Source: Flavivirga algicola
GTDB lineage: Bacteria > Bacteroidota > Bacteroidia > Flavobacteriales > Flavobacteriaceae
Assembly (NCBI RefSeq): GCF_012910715.1
Contig: NZ_JABBHF010000010.1
Span: 62,001 to 126,000 of the forward strand
Reading direction: 5' to 3'
DNA: 64,000 nucleotides
Positions 7,290 through 16,562 of the stretch are shown piece after piece. The notes beneath the pieces were generated by a model that had not been told where the DNA came from, searched no databases, and saw only the letters and a list, made by a program, of their open reading frames with translations. The position numbers and the translations under genes are program-made. Position 1 is the stretch's first letter. Every line of letters begins with the position of its first letter.

Positions 7290-8375
7290 TTATTTACCAA
7301 AATATTCGGTAGGTGTTTTACCCGTTATGTCCCGAAAGGCTTTGTAAAATGTTGATTTAGAACCAAACCCCGATTCCTGGGCAACACCATAAAGTGTAAG
7401 GTTTGAATTGAGTTTACTTTCAACCCGTTCCATAAAATCCTTTACACGATAATAGTTTACCCACTCAAAAAAATTGTATCCAAACCCTTCGTTGACAATT
7501 CGTGATACATCGGGTTCCGAAATTTGAGTCATTTTGGCAATGTCTTTACGTGTTAGCTTGGTATTTAAATAAGGTCTTTGTTCTAGCATTAAAAGCTCAA
7601 GTTGCTTTTTAAGTCTAGAGATATCAGCCTTTTTAAGTTTTGAAGAGCTATATTTTTCTAGCGTTTCCTCTAGATAAAATTGATTCGGATTTTGTAATAA
7701 GCTGTAGGCAATAAAACAAATTGTTAATGAAAGAGCTCCCCAAAACATACCATAGTCCAATATAGAGGCATAGTTGAAGAAAACACCTCTTATGTAATAA
7801 TAAATCCAAAATAGATATCCTAAACCCAAAAGAGTTAAAAACCTGACATAATATTTATTCTCTACTTGAAAACTTAACCTATTGGTGATTTTTCCAAAGA
7901 ACTTTTTGGTTAAAATTATAGAACTAACATAGTATACCAAATGATATAAAATACCTATGGCCATAAAAATCCTAAAAAGACGCTGAGCATCTTCAGTTTG
8001 AAAAGATGCCCTAATATTCTCGTTAGGATTTAAAAGACCAAGAACAATAAACCCACCTTGAACCAATGCAGGAATAAAATGAAGCAGATTAATAAGCTTA
8101 AGTTTATTATTAAATTGATCTTTTAGGTATAAAAAATAAGTTACAGGAAGTGTATAAATAACAATATCTGCAATTCCCATCCAAGTAGGATTACCACCAT
8201 TTAAAAACTCAACATAACTAAATCGACCCGTTTGCCCAATAGTTAAGAAGAGAATCATCCATATTAAATATCGATTTTTTCTATGTCGAAGTTTATGATT
8301 ACTAAGTATTATAAGTAGTAAAAATACACCTTGAAGAATTCCGAAAATTATTAACCACTCAAAGACTTTAGCCAT
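7290..8375 (-). CDS. AraC-family regulator with membrane N-terminus
   Basis: The 361-residue protein has about seven hydrophobic helices in residues 1-230 and a C-terminal AraC DNA-binding domain. Two HTH motifs are visible: TRKDIAKMTQISEPDVSRIV and YGVAQESGFGSKSTFYKAF followed by TGKTPTEYF. Such 7TM-AraC proteins are common in Flavobacteriia and probably sense small molecules at the membrane. The SRPBCC gene upstream on the same strand, 80 bp away, may be its target or partner. A similar protein is encoded at 15351-16463. Confidence 0.93.
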   Translation of the reverse strand: MAKVFEWLIIFGILQGVFLLLIILSNHKLRHRKNRYLIWMILFLTIGQTGRFSYVEFLNGGNPTWMGIADIVIYTLPVTYFLYLKDQFNNKLKLINLLHFIPALVQGGFIVLGLLNPNENIRASFQTEDAQRLFRIFMAIGILYHLVYYVSSIILTKKFFGKITNRLSFQVENKYYVRFLTLLGLGYLFWIYYYIRGVFFNYASILDYGMFWGALSLTICFIAYSLLQNPNQFYLEETLEKYSSSKLKKADISRLKKQLELLMLEQRPYLNTKLTRKDIAKMTQISEPDVSRIVNEGFGYNFFEWVNYYRVKDFMERVESKLNSNLTLYGVAQESGFGSKSTFYKAFRDITGKTPTEYFGK

Positions 8376-8455
8376 GATTTTAGTTGATTTTTTTCAAATA
8401 AAAGAATAATAATTGAGGCTAGCATATTTTTTTACTAGCCTCAACAGATAAATTA

Positions 8456-8971
8456 CTACTTATTGGCAGTCATAGCGACTTGGCCAATGAAATCGTTAAA
8501 ACCATATTCGGTGGCTCCACGAAACTGCTCTTCGGTAAACCGTGGGTTTTGAATAAAAGATGTGTATGATGTAGACCAAACCACCTTAGATTTATTGTCT
8601 CCTAAATCAACCACTTTAAATGTGTTAACCATATCCTTTGCTGGAGCACCTTCAACAACTGCATAACTATATGTGCGTTTTACATCATCAAATTTCACTA
8701 TTTTTTCCTTAACATAAAATCTATTTTCATTTCCATAGCATACACGCTCACCACCTACGCCGTGCTCGCCAGTCCAAACAACTTTATCTATTTGAGGTGA
8801 GAACTTGTCAACATTGTCCATTTGTCTTAAAACTTTCCACATTTTATCGGCTGAGACACTTACAACCTTACTCACCGATATTTTAGAGTCTGAGTCTTGT
8901 GCACTTAATGCATTAGTAAATAAAACTAAAAATAAAGTCATTATTACTAAATTGATACTTTTTGTTTTCAT
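8456..8971 (-). CDS. Exported SRPBCC (START-like) protein
   Basis: This is a ligand-binding SRPBCC fold protein of the polyketide cyclase/START-like superfamily, with a signal peptide at residues 1-24 (LFTNALSAQDS). The typical start of the fold is visible in ISVSKVVSVSADKMWKVLRQMDN, and the long C-terminal helix in EEQFRGATEYGFNDFIGQV. The ligand is unknown. It is followed on the same strand by a 7TM-AraC regulator. Confidence 0.88.
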   Translation of the reverse strand: MKTKSINLVIMTLFLVLFTNALSAQDSDSKISVSKVVSVSADKMWKVLRQMDNVDKFSPQIDKVVWTGEHGVGGERVCYGNENRFYVKEKIVKFDDVKRTYSYAVVEGAPAKDMVNTFKVVDLGDNKSKVVWSTSYTSFIQNPRFTEEQFRGATEYGFNDFIGQVAMTANK

Positions 8972-9445
8972 TGTTTTTCAATTTTAAATTTATAAAAGAT
9001 TATCGAAGAATTAACTTCGAAACAAACCTATACATGAAGATTGATGCTAGCAAGAAATCAGAGTCTATACAGGTTCGAATTCTGAAATCGAACAGGTTTA
9101 GACCTAAAAACACAATATTTTTTATATTTAAGTCCCTGTTATTTTTATTTCTAACAAGTTTAAAATATGGTGTTACTTTAATTTCATAATTTTGTACAGT
9201 TATTAAATTTATGCAAAAAACACTTTATATATTCTTATTGGATATTGTTAAATAGATAGTCAATAATTTATTGGCTATCATCTTCAACTCGAATAATCTT
9301 TCGAGACACACTTTTATTACCCAATTTTAATAAATACGCAGACTTTGTAATTAAAGCATATAGATGTATTCATTACAATAACATGAATATAAGCTTTCTT
9401 TACGTGTACGGTTTGTGATTAACAATACCAATAAATACAAAGAAA
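8972..9445. other. Gene-free stretch with a 25-bp palindrome
   Basis: No convincing gene is seen between the divergent SRPBCC and rsgA genes; a 75-codon open frame here has no supporting features. The stretch holds a near-perfect palindrome at 9255-9279 (arms GATAGTCAATAA and TTATTGGCTATC around one T, with one G-T pair). It lacks a T run, so an operator is more likely than a terminator. Confidence 0.5.
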
Positions 9446-10513
9446 ATGAAATTAGAAGACTTAGGATATAATAATAATTTTGAAACATTGAGAGTGAAGC
9501 AAAAACTAGATGATTTTGAAATTGGAAGAATAAGATCTGAACATAAAGAAAGATACATTGTAATGACCCAGAAAGGCGATTTTGAAGCAGAAATTACGGG
9601 AAATATGCAATATACAGCGAAGAGTAGGGAAGATTTCCCTGCAGTAGGAGATTGGGTTGCATTAGCAACTTACGGTTCTAATCTTGGAATAATTCATAAA
9701 GTATTGCCAAGGTTCTCAGTTATTAAAAGACAAGCTGTAGGCCATGTTGGAGAAGTCCAAATAATCGCTACAAATATTGATTATGCATTCTTAATCCAAT
9801 CTGTCGATAGAGATTTTAACATAAACAGACTTGAAAGGTACTTAACAATTTGTAACTCATCTCATGTTACCCCAATAATAGTATTGACAAAAACCGATTT
9901 AGTAGATGAAAAACATATTTCTGAAATAAAGAATAATCCTAGACTTAGTATAAAAAAAGTTTTGGTGCTTGCCCTAAGTAACGAAACCAAATACGGATAT
10001 GAAACGCTGATAAGTACAATTAAAAAAGGTAAAACATATTGTATGCTAGGATCTTCAGGAGTTGGAAAGTCTACCCTGCTAAATAATCTTTCGGGAAGGA
10101 ATATCATGGAAACTGGCTCAATTAGTCAAAGTTCAAATAGAGGAAAACATGTTTCGAGTCATCGAGAATTGATCGTTCTTAAAAATGGCGGCATATTGAT
10201 TGATACCCCAGGAATGCGGGAAATTGGAATTACGGATGCAGTAGCGGGAATAGAAACGACATTCGATGAGATTATGAGTCTTTCTGAAAAATGTAAATTT
10301 AGAGATTGCACGCATACAACTGAAATCGGTTGTTCAGTTCTTAAGGCCTTAGAGGAAGGTAGACTAGAAATAAAATCCTATGAAAATTACCTAAAACTGC
10401 AAAGAGAACAAACGCATTTCGAATCAGCCGTTGCAAAGAAACGCAAAGCAGATAAAGCGTTTGGTAAAATGATAAAAATTCATAAAAAAATGAAAAACAG
10501 AAATAAATACTAA
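9446..10513 (+). CDS. rsgA: Ribosome small-subunit-dependent GTPase A
   Basis: RsgA is a circularly permuted GTPase that checks late 30S ribosome maturation. The 355-residue protein has an N-terminal OB-fold, then the permuted G motifs in order G4-G1-G3: TKTD at 148-151, GSSGVGKS at 202-209 and DTPG at 253-256. The C-terminal zinc knuckle is C283-x4-C288-x-H290-x5-C296. A Lys-rich tail (KIHKKMKNRNK) probably binds rRNA. The gene is single, with no operon partner. Confidence 0.97.
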   Translation: MKLEDLGYNNNFETLRVKQKLDDFEIGRIRSEHKERYIVMTQKGDFEAEITGNMQYTAKSREDFPAVGDWVALATYGSNLGIIHKVLPRFSVIKRQAVGHVGEVQIIATNIDYAFLIQSVDRDFNINRLERYLTICNSSHVTPIIVLTKTDLVDEKHISEIKNNPRLSIKKVLVLALSNETKYGYETLISTIKKGKTYCMLGSSGVGKSTLLNNLSGRNIMETGSISQSSNRGKHVSSHRELIVLKNGGILIDTPGMREIGITDAVAGIETTFDEIMSLSEKCKFRDCTHTTEIGCSVLKALEEGRLEIKSYENYLKLQREQTHFESAVAKKRKADKAFGKMIKIHKKMKNRNKY

Positions 10514-10715
10514 ACAAAATTGTCAAATAAAGATTTATGAGCATTTCAATGTTTCATTTAATACCTCTAAGAATTCATTATGAAAATTAATTTATAGGGT
10601 TTATTTTTAATCCTTGTTAAACAAATTGTATGTGTCTCATTTCGATAAACGTTCTTTTAAGGGAGTATTAAAAAACAAAACATCCCTACTAAGATCTTAA
10701 ATTAAATTGAAATAA

Positions 10716-11543
10716 ATGAACCGAAACTATCTAGATGAACAGTTCAATAGCTTTAAAAATGAGCTATCCTCTTATGTCTTTAGGCTAGTAACAAGCAAAG
10801 AACTTACCGAAGATATTGTCCATGATACCTATTTGAAGGTCATTGATAAAATGGAATCTTTTGGAGAGCGATCATCATTTAAAACCTGGGTTTTTACCAT
10901 AGCAACCAATCATTCGAAAAACATTCTAAAACGTCAAAACAAATGGGTTGAAAATGCTCAGGATTATGGGGCGATGTTGCATGTGAAATCTAAAGAACAT
11001 TGGGATGCTTTTCAAAATGTATTTAGCGCCACGCCCGACCAGTTATACGAAATAAAAGAGCATCTCAATTATTGCTTTAATTGTATGAACAAAACCTTGG
11101 AAATTGAACAACAAGTCTGTTTGCTTTTAAAAGAAGTTTATAGTTTTAAGGTTTCGGAAATTATAGAAATTACAGGATTAACAGAAGGAAAAGTCAAACA
11201 TGCTATAGCCAATGCACGTAAGGTTTTGATAAACATTTTTGAACATCGTTGTGCATTTGTGAACCAAAAAGGAACGTGTCACCAATGTAGTGAGCTTACT
11301 GGTATGTTAAACCCAAAGCAAGATGTACACATGAAAGCTAAAGCACTAAAACTATCAAAAGCTAAAAATAAAGAGAACAAGGAGCGCCTTCTCGATTTAA
11401 GATTGGAGCTGGTAAGTGTTATAGATCCTTTAAACTCTAAGAATTCGTTGGTAACGACTTACTTTTTAGAAAACTCAGAAAAGTGGGTAAAAGAAGGAAA
11501 ACAAAAAAAAGTACTGGAAAATCCGTCCGAAACAAAAAGCTAA
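10716..11543 (+). CDS. ECF-type sigma factor with Cys-rich C-terminal extension
   Basis: Residues 1-75 match sigma region 2 (ELTEDIVHDTYLKVIDKM, then SSFKTWVFTIATNHSKN) and about 125-175 match region 4. A further 95 residues follow, beginning with HRCAFVNQKGTCHQCSEL (C179, C188, C191; two more Cys at 120 and 123). The Cys/His cluster suggests a zinc or redox-responsive domain attached to the sigma factor, as is known for some metal-responsive ECF groups with Cys-rich tails. No anti-sigma gene is adjacent. The next gene is an SRPBCC protein 52 bp downstream, then a second sigma factor. Confidence 0.85.
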   Translation: MNRNYLDEQFNSFKNELSSYVFRLVTSKELTEDIVHDTYLKVIDKMESFGERSSFKTWVFTIATNHSKNILKRQNKWVENAQDYGAMLHVKSKEHWDAFQNVFSATPDQLYEIKEHLNYCFNCMNKTLEIEQQVCLLLKEVYSFKVSEIIEITGLTEGKVKHAIANARKVLINIFEHRCAFVNQKGTCHQCSELTGMLNPKQDVHMKAKALKLSKAKNKENKERLLDLRLELVSVIDPLNSKNSLVTTYFLENSEKWVKEGKQKKVLENPSETKS

Positions 11544-11595
11544 TTTGTCTAAAGCTATATGAGTTTAAATCACTACGTAAACAACATTTATAGTT

Positions 11596-12102
11596 ATGAC
11601 AAAATTAACAGCACCATTACAATTAGATCAACAGATTATTATCAATGCAACCCCAGAAAAAGTATGGACGGTATTTAACGACCAATCGTTGCTTACAAAA
11701 TGGACACAGGATGTTCAGTATTCCCAATTTGAACAAAAAATGGCTGCTCCCGGTCAGCTTAGAAAAAATGAATGTATAGTAAACGGAAAAAAGGGAACCA
11801 TAGAAACCAGATGTGTTTCTATGACGGGGCAAGAAAGAGCAGAATTTATTGTGGAAAAAGATACTTTTGGGATGACTAAAATGCTTCAAAACATGTCCTT
11901 TGCTGCCGAATTTCATAGTCTTGATAGCAATAAAACGAAGTTTGTTATGAAATCCCATTACAAACCAAAAAACTTTTTACTTAATTTGATGAATGGTTTT
12001 ATTAAAAAGAAAATGGGTAAGGAAGTTGATATTATGCTTATCGGTCTTAAAAATTATATTGAAAAAGGAGCCGTTAATAAACTAAATCCGATAAATCAAT
12101 AA
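11596..12102 (+). CDS. SRPBCC family protein
   Basis: A 168-residue cytoplasmic START/Bet v1-like protein (IIINATPEKVWTVFNDQSLL at the N-terminus is the typical opening). It probably binds a hydrophobic ligand or modulates a partner. It sits between two sigma factor genes on the same strand, 52 bp after the first and 38 bp before the second, suggesting one transcription unit. Substrate unknown. Confidence 0.87.
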   Translation: MTKLTAPLQLDQQIIINATPEKVWTVFNDQSLLTKWTQDVQYSQFEQKMAAPGQLRKNECIVNGKKGTIETRCVSMTGQERAEFIVEKDTFGMTKMLQNMSFAAEFHSLDSNKTKFVMKSHYKPKNFLLNLMNGFIKKKMGKEVDIMLIGLKNYIEKGAVNKLNPINQ

Positions 12103-12140
12103 CTATTTATATAGCTTGCCTTACGATGTCTATAGAGTAA

Positions 12141-13400
12141 ATGAACAAAAAAAATCAAGAGGACAGTAAAACGCTTACCGAACATTTTTTCAGAACAGAA
12201 TATGGGAAAATGGTTTCTGTGATAACCAAATACCTTGGAACCGAAAACATTGAAACGGCCGAAGATATTGTACAGGAAACACTTTTAAAAGCTGTAGATT
12301 ATTGGCAGCATCATGGTATTCCAGATCACCCAAAAGCCTGGCTGTATACTACAGCTAAAAATTTGACAATAAATATTTTAAAACGAAGAAAGCAGCATTG
12401 GAAATTTAAAACCATTCAGCAAAATAAAATACAGATTGAGAATTTAGAAATTTCGGAATCGTTGATTTCTGATGAACAGTTAAAAATGATGTTTGTTTGC
12501 TGCCATCCATCAATTTCAAAAAAATCGCAGATTACATTAATCTTAAAAATTTTGTGTGGCTTTAGTATTTCAGAAATAGCCAGTGCTTTTTTTACTTCGA
12601 ACGAAACCATTAACAAACGGCTTGTAAGGGGGAGAAGGCAACTTCGAGAAAATTATATAGATTTTTATTCTCCTCAACATATCAATGATAATTTACCAGT
12701 AGTTTTAAAAATCATCTATTTAATTTTTAATGAAGGATATAGTCCTACTCAAAAAAATGAACTTATACGTTATGATCTCTGTCTGGAATCTATTCGTCTG
12801 TGCAAAATTTTGGTAAGCAGCTCAATAATTGATAATAAATTTGACTGTTATGCACTTTTAGCTTTGATGTATTTAAATGCCTCTCGTTTTAATTCACGTA
12901 TGAATTCTGCCAATGAGATTGTTGAAATGGACATGCAAGATCGAAGTCGTTGGGATCAAGAACTTATTAACTCTGGTATTTACTATTTAAATAAAGCAAC
13001 AGAAAAAAAGCAACTTTCAGAGTATCTTATTTTGGCCACTATTTCTGCTAATCATTGTATAGCCCCTAGCTTTGACAAAACCAATTGGAAAGAGATTTTA
13101 TCGTTATATAATGCCTTAATAGAACTCAATAAAACCCCGGTTGCATTGCTTAACCGAAGTATCGCGCTATCTAAAGTAAAAGGAAGCAATAGTGCTATTT
13201 TAGAATTGGAAAAACTTGCAAGCCAAACAGATATTGCCAAAAACCATTTGTTTCATGCCACACTTTCAGAGTTTTACAAAAAAGAAAACTTAATACAAAA
13301 AGCTATAATTAGTTTAAGAGAAGCCATTAAGCTTTCAAAAAATAAGCGAGATACTGCTCTTTTGGAAAAAAAACTTAAAGGACTTGTCCCTATTTCTTAA
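12141..13400 (+). CDS. ECF42-like RNA polymerase sigma factor
   Basis: The 419-residue sigma factor has ECF region 2 (residues 20-80), region 4 (about 115-170, ISEIASAFFTSNETINKRLVRGRRQ), and a long helical C-terminal domain of about 240 residues with TPR-like repeats. This is the layout of the ECF42 group (DUF6596), which in many bacteria is encoded next to YCII/DGPF-domain proteins. That holds here: two YCII genes follow, after 46 bp. In this group the C-terminal extension is thought to regulate the sigma factor instead of a separate anti-sigma. Confidence 0.92.
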   Translation: MNKKNQEDSKTLTEHFFRTEYGKMVSVITKYLGTENIETAEDIVQETLLKAVDYWQHHGIPDHPKAWLYTTAKNLTINILKRRKQHWKFKTIQQNKIQIENLEISESLISDEQLKMMFVCCHPSISKKSQITLILKILCGFSISEIASAFFTSNETINKRLVRGRRQLRENYIDFYSPQHINDNLPVVLKIIYLIFNEGYSPTQKNELIRYDLCLESIRLCKILVSSSIIDNKFDCYALLALMYLNASRFNSRMNSANEIVEMDMQDRSRWDQELINSGIYYLNKATEKKQLSEYLILATISANHCIAPSFDKTNWKEILSLYNALIELNKTPVALLNRSIALSKVKGSNSAILELEKLASQTDIAKNHLFHATLSEFYKKENLIQKAIISLREAIKLSKNKRDTALLEKKLKGLVPIS

Positions 13401-13446
13401 ACTCAATTGTTATAAGCATAGTTATTAATTTAAAAACACAAATTTT

Positions 13447-13884
13447 ATGAAAAATTTAATGCTATGCGTTTTAAGCCTACTGTTTGCTTTAAATGCTTTT
13501 TCTCAAACAGACAAACAGAAGAATAACGAAAATGAATTTATGTTTTTTGTGTATTCAGATGGCAATAGGGTGGCCGATCTACCGTCTGAAAAACAACAAA
13601 TACACATTGAAAAAATTGGAGCATACATCCATAACCTGGCACAATCGGGAAAACTTAAGGGTGCGCAGCCATTAGAAATGGAAGGCCTCCTTATTGAAGG
13701 CAAAAAAGGATCCTTCAAAACCGAAAACTTGAATAAAAAAGGGAAGATTATAGCAGGATATTATCATATTTTGGCAAAAGATATGCACGAAGCAATAACT
13801 ATAGCAAAAAAAGACCCAAGGTTTGAAGAAGATGGTTGGCAAATTGTTGTTCGACCTATTAAAAAAATTACAGGAATTAATTAA
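13447..13884 (+). CDS. Exported YCII-domain protein
   Basis: This 145-residue YCII/DGPF-like protein has the family pattern FMFFVYSDGN, LKGAQPLE, GYYHILAKDMHEAITIAKKDPRF and a final WQIVVRPI. Unlike most family members it begins with a clear signal peptide (residues 1-19, LFALNAFSQ), so it should act outside the cytoplasm. It is a paralogue of the next gene, which lacks the signal. Both follow an ECF42-type sigma factor. Confidence 0.88.
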   Translation: MKNLMLCVLSLLFALNAFSQTDKQKNNENEFMFFVYSDGNRVADLPSEKQQIHIEKIGAYIHNLAQSGKLKGAQPLEMEGLLIEGKKGSFKTENLNKKGKIIAGYYHILAKDMHEAITIAKKDPRFEEDGWQIVVRPIKKITGIN

Positions 13885-13891
13885 ATATACT

Positions 13892-14248
13892 ATGAAAGAG
13901 TTTATGTTATTTATTAGAAATGAAGGGAATCCAGTAGTAAAATTATCTCCCGAGCAATTGCAAGAACATGTGCAAAAAGTAGGTGGTTTTATAAAGAAAA
14001 TGGTTGAAGATGGAAAAATGAAATCCGCACAACCTTTGGAAATGGAGGGTCGTATAGTATCTTTTGAAAGTGGCAGTTTTACCGATGGACCGTTTAACGA
14101 AACCAAAGAGGTAATTTCAGGTTATTATCACATATTTGCAAAAGACTTGGATGAAGCCATAACTATTGCGAAATCTGACCCAAGATTTGAAGATGGCCAA
14201 TGGCGTATAGAAATTCGTCCCATCATGAAGGTTGATGAGATCAATTAA
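13892..14248 (+). CDS. YciI family protein
   Basis: A cytoplasmic YCII-domain protein of 118 residues when started at the ATG at 13892 (MKEFMLFIRNEGNP). An upstream in-frame ATG at 13823 lies inside the preceding gene and would add an unlike extension. It resembles its upstream neighbour strongly (MKSAQPLEMEG, GYYHIFAKDLDEAITIAKSD, RIEIRPIMKV), so the two arose by tandem duplication. It is the typical cytoplasmic partner of ECF42 sigma factors; the exact reaction is unknown. Confidence 0.9.
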   Translation: MKEFMLFIRNEGNPVVKLSPEQLQEHVQKVGGFIKKMVEDGKMKSAQPLEMEGRIVSFESGSFTDGPFNETKEVISGYYHIFAKDLDEAITIAKSDPRFEDGQWRIEIRPIMKVDEIN

Positions 14249-14260
14249 TATTGAATTTTT

Positions 14261-14291
14261 AAAGCGATTTGAACTAAAATCAAATCGCTTT
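14261..14291 (+). terminator. Terminator after the YCII genes
   Basis: An 11-bp stem (AAAGCGATTTG with CAAATCGCTTT) and a 9-nt loop lie 12 bp after the stop codon. Its core and loop closely match a second hairpin at 20704-20737. Confidence 0.75.
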
Positions 14292-14358
14292 GCAACATTC
14301 AAAACCAAATGTCGTCTTTAGGTTTAAGTATATTCATTAATTAATAGAAAAACTTAAA

Positions 14359-15192
14359 ATGAGACACATTCAATTAAAGCTAATAGTATCTTTAATTTTT
14401 ATTTCAAACTTTTGTAATGGCCAGCACCCTGGGAAACCTGGAGAAGATGCCCCGGGAGGTGAAGTTGTAAAAATAAAATCACTTGATGTTAAAATACATG
14501 GGGTGCTTTACAAGCCAGATTCAATGCCAAAATTGGAAAAAACACCAGCCATTATTGTTATTCATGGGTGGGCTCCCTATCACCTAAGAGGTGGTGAAGG
14601 GCATACCTATTTTGCTAAAGACATATCAAAAAAAGGATTTATTACGCTAGGTGTTACCCTTAGAGGATGGCAAGATACAGGTGGAAGCGACGATTGTGGT
14701 TATAAACAAACAACAGATATTTTAAATGTTATAGATTGGTTGTCAAAACATCCCGATGTAGATGCCAATAACATTGGTATATTAGGACAATCTTTGGGTG
14801 GGCAGGTTGCTTTAACAACAGCAGCAAAAACCAACAAAGTAAAGGCTGTGGCAGCTTACTTTCCAGTAACTGATTTTAAACTGTGGGGAGAAACAACAAA
14901 TTTAGACCTAGACGACTATATATATAACCAATGCGCGCAAGAAGGGTCCCCAATGGATCGATCACCTAGATTTATGACCAATAAAATTACCGCTTCTGTT
15001 TTATTCATGCATGGTGATAAGGATAAAAACACCATCATCGATCATTCGGTGTTGATGTATCTAGATATGCTAAAACAAGATAAAGATGTGGAATTGTTTA
15101 TTGCAAAAAATGGTGGGCATGGCTCTTATGGGCCTGGCTGGGAAAATCACTTTAGTCATATGGTAGGTTTTTTCAGCAGCAAACTTCAATAG
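14359..15192 (+). CDS. Exported alpha/beta hydrolase (dienelactone hydrolase-like)
   Basis: The 277-residue protein has a signal peptide (residues 1-21) and an alpha/beta-hydrolase fold. The nucleophile elbow is GQSLGG, the oxyanion region is IVIHGWAP, and the late motif MHGDKDKN followed by NGGHGSYG provides the likely Asp and His. The DLH-type layout suggests an esterase or peptidase in the periplasm. It follows the ECF42/YCII cluster after a terminator, so it is probably transcribed separately. Confidence 0.87.
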   Translation: MRHIQLKLIVSLIFISNFCNGQHPGKPGEDAPGGEVVKIKSLDVKIHGVLYKPDSMPKLEKTPAIIVIHGWAPYHLRGGEGHTYFAKDISKKGFITLGVTLRGWQDTGGSDDCGYKQTTDILNVIDWLSKHPDVDANNIGILGQSLGGQVALTTAAKTNKVKAVAAYFPVTDFKLWGETTNLDLDDYIYNQCAQEGSPMDRSPRFMTNKITASVLFMHGDKDKNTIIDHSVLMYLDMLKQDKDVELFIAKNGGHGSYGPGWENHFSHMVGFFSSKLQ

Positions 15193-15233
15193 GTTTTATG
15201 CCCTGAAATAATAAAACACCATATTAATCTTAA

Positions 15234-15271
15234 AACAGCTCTTGTCTTATTTTTCACAAGAGCTGTTGTGT
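15234..15271 (+). terminator. Terminator after the hydrolase gene
   Basis: A perfect 12-bp stem (AACAGCTCTTGT with ACAAGAGCTGTT) and a 10-nt loop are followed by a short T-rich run. Confidence 0.8.
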
Positions 15272-15350
15272 TTTTAGATTTTAGAGAAATAACTTTGAGT
15301 TAAGTTATAAATATCTTTTGTAGGTTTGCTTTAAACCACGTATCAATAGC

Positions 15351-16463
15351 ATGAAACTTATAATAGACTTTATAATAATAACGGGACTCGTTTTAAATAT
15401 ATTTGTTTTATTAGGGCTATTAAAAATTAAAGGAAAACAAGCCCCACATAAAATTCTTATCATTATGTGGGGCTTTATTTTTCTATCCTTGATTCATTTT
15501 TATGCAAAATTACATGGCATGGATTTACTTTACATTATGACTTTCATATTTGCTAATGGTGTAAGGATATTTTTGGCGCCTCTAATTTTTGTTTATATAA
15601 AATCTATTTTTCAACCTTATAAATCGCTAATCAAAAAAAACCTAGTTCATTTCACCCCGTTTTTAATTTATCTAATCATTTATATACTGCCATCAGTGGT
15701 AAATCATTTGGCAGAGAAAGAAGTATTTCAGCATGTAAAATTAATTGATGCAACCATGAACCAAGGACTGGTTCTAGATTTAATTAGCCTTGTTTACTTG
15801 ATATTGTCGGCTCGCCTGTTTTTGGTCTCAAAGCAACATTTAAAACATCAGTATTCAAACATTAATGCAAAAGATTTTCTATGGATTAGAAATTTTCTAT
15901 TTTGTTTTATTATCATCATTATTCTAGATTTAATTCTGGTATTCTTAGCCCTGTGGTTTAACCTAAATCCAGCCGAACTTGGATACATAACCATTGTTTT
16001 TTTGGTTGCTTCAATGATTTATTTGGGGTACTATGGTTTAACGCAATCAACCATATTCCTTCCTGATTTTCTTGTCGATAAACGCGCAAAACCTAGAGAG
16101 ATAAATATTTCAGAATTAAGTGGTTTCCAAGAAAAATTAGAGTATAGTTTAAATACAGATAAACCATATTTGCAACCAGGTTTAACATTAAGTGTATTGG
16201 CAGAGCATTTAGGCATATCGGACAGAAAACTTTCCATGGTTATTAATGATATAATGAAAACGTCCTTCTATGATTTGATAAATAAATACCGAATTGAAGA
16301 GGCAAAAAAAAAATTGGCGTCAAGCGACTACGATAAGTATTCTATTACTGGAATTGCTGAAATATGTGGCTTCAACTCTAAAAGTAGTTTTTATAGAATT
16401 TTTAAAAAAGAAACTGGCATGACCCCAACCCAATATAAGAATAGTATTGATAAAGTGTCTTAA
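15351..16463 (+). CDS. AraC-family regulator with membrane N-terminus
   Basis: This 370-residue 7TM-AraC protein has hydrophobic helices through residue 235 and two C-terminal HTH motifs (LSVLAEHLGISDRKLSMVI and ITGIAEICGFNSKSSFYRIF, then TGMTPTQYK). It has the same layout as the protein at 7290-8375. The M61/amidohydrolase fusion follows 99 bp downstream on the same strand and may be its target. Confidence 0.93.
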   Translation: MKLIIDFIIITGLVLNIFVLLGLLKIKGKQAPHKILIIMWGFIFLSLIHFYAKLHGMDLLYIMTFIFANGVRIFLAPLIFVYIKSIFQPYKSLIKKNLVHFTPFLIYLIIYILPSVVNHLAEKEVFQHVKLIDATMNQGLVLDLISLVYLILSARLFLVSKQHLKHQYSNINAKDFLWIRNFLFCFIIIIILDLILVFLALWFNLNPAELGYITIVFLVASMIYLGYYGLTQSTIFLPDFLVDKRAKPREINISELSGFQEKLEYSLNTDKPYLQPGLTLSVLAEHLGISDRKLSMVINDIMKTSFYDLINKYRIEEAKKKLASSDYDKYSITGIAEICGFNSKSSFYRIFKKETGMTPTQYKNSIDKVS

Positions 16464-16562
16464 TGCACGTATTGGGACTCATTAATTCATTACTAATACC
16501 GCTGAATTTGTAATAAAATCCAATTTTTGTAATCAATAAGACAACATTAAACTAAAATTACA

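Noticed and set aside
9061-9110. GGTTCGAA motif resembling a tRNA T arm
   Set aside because: No acceptor, D or anticodon stems can be built around it.
8962-9189. Open frame of 75 codons on the plus strand
   Set aside because: It overlaps the start of the SRPBCC gene, is rich in Phe, Lys and Ile as expected of AT-rich non-coding DNA, and has no partner or domain.
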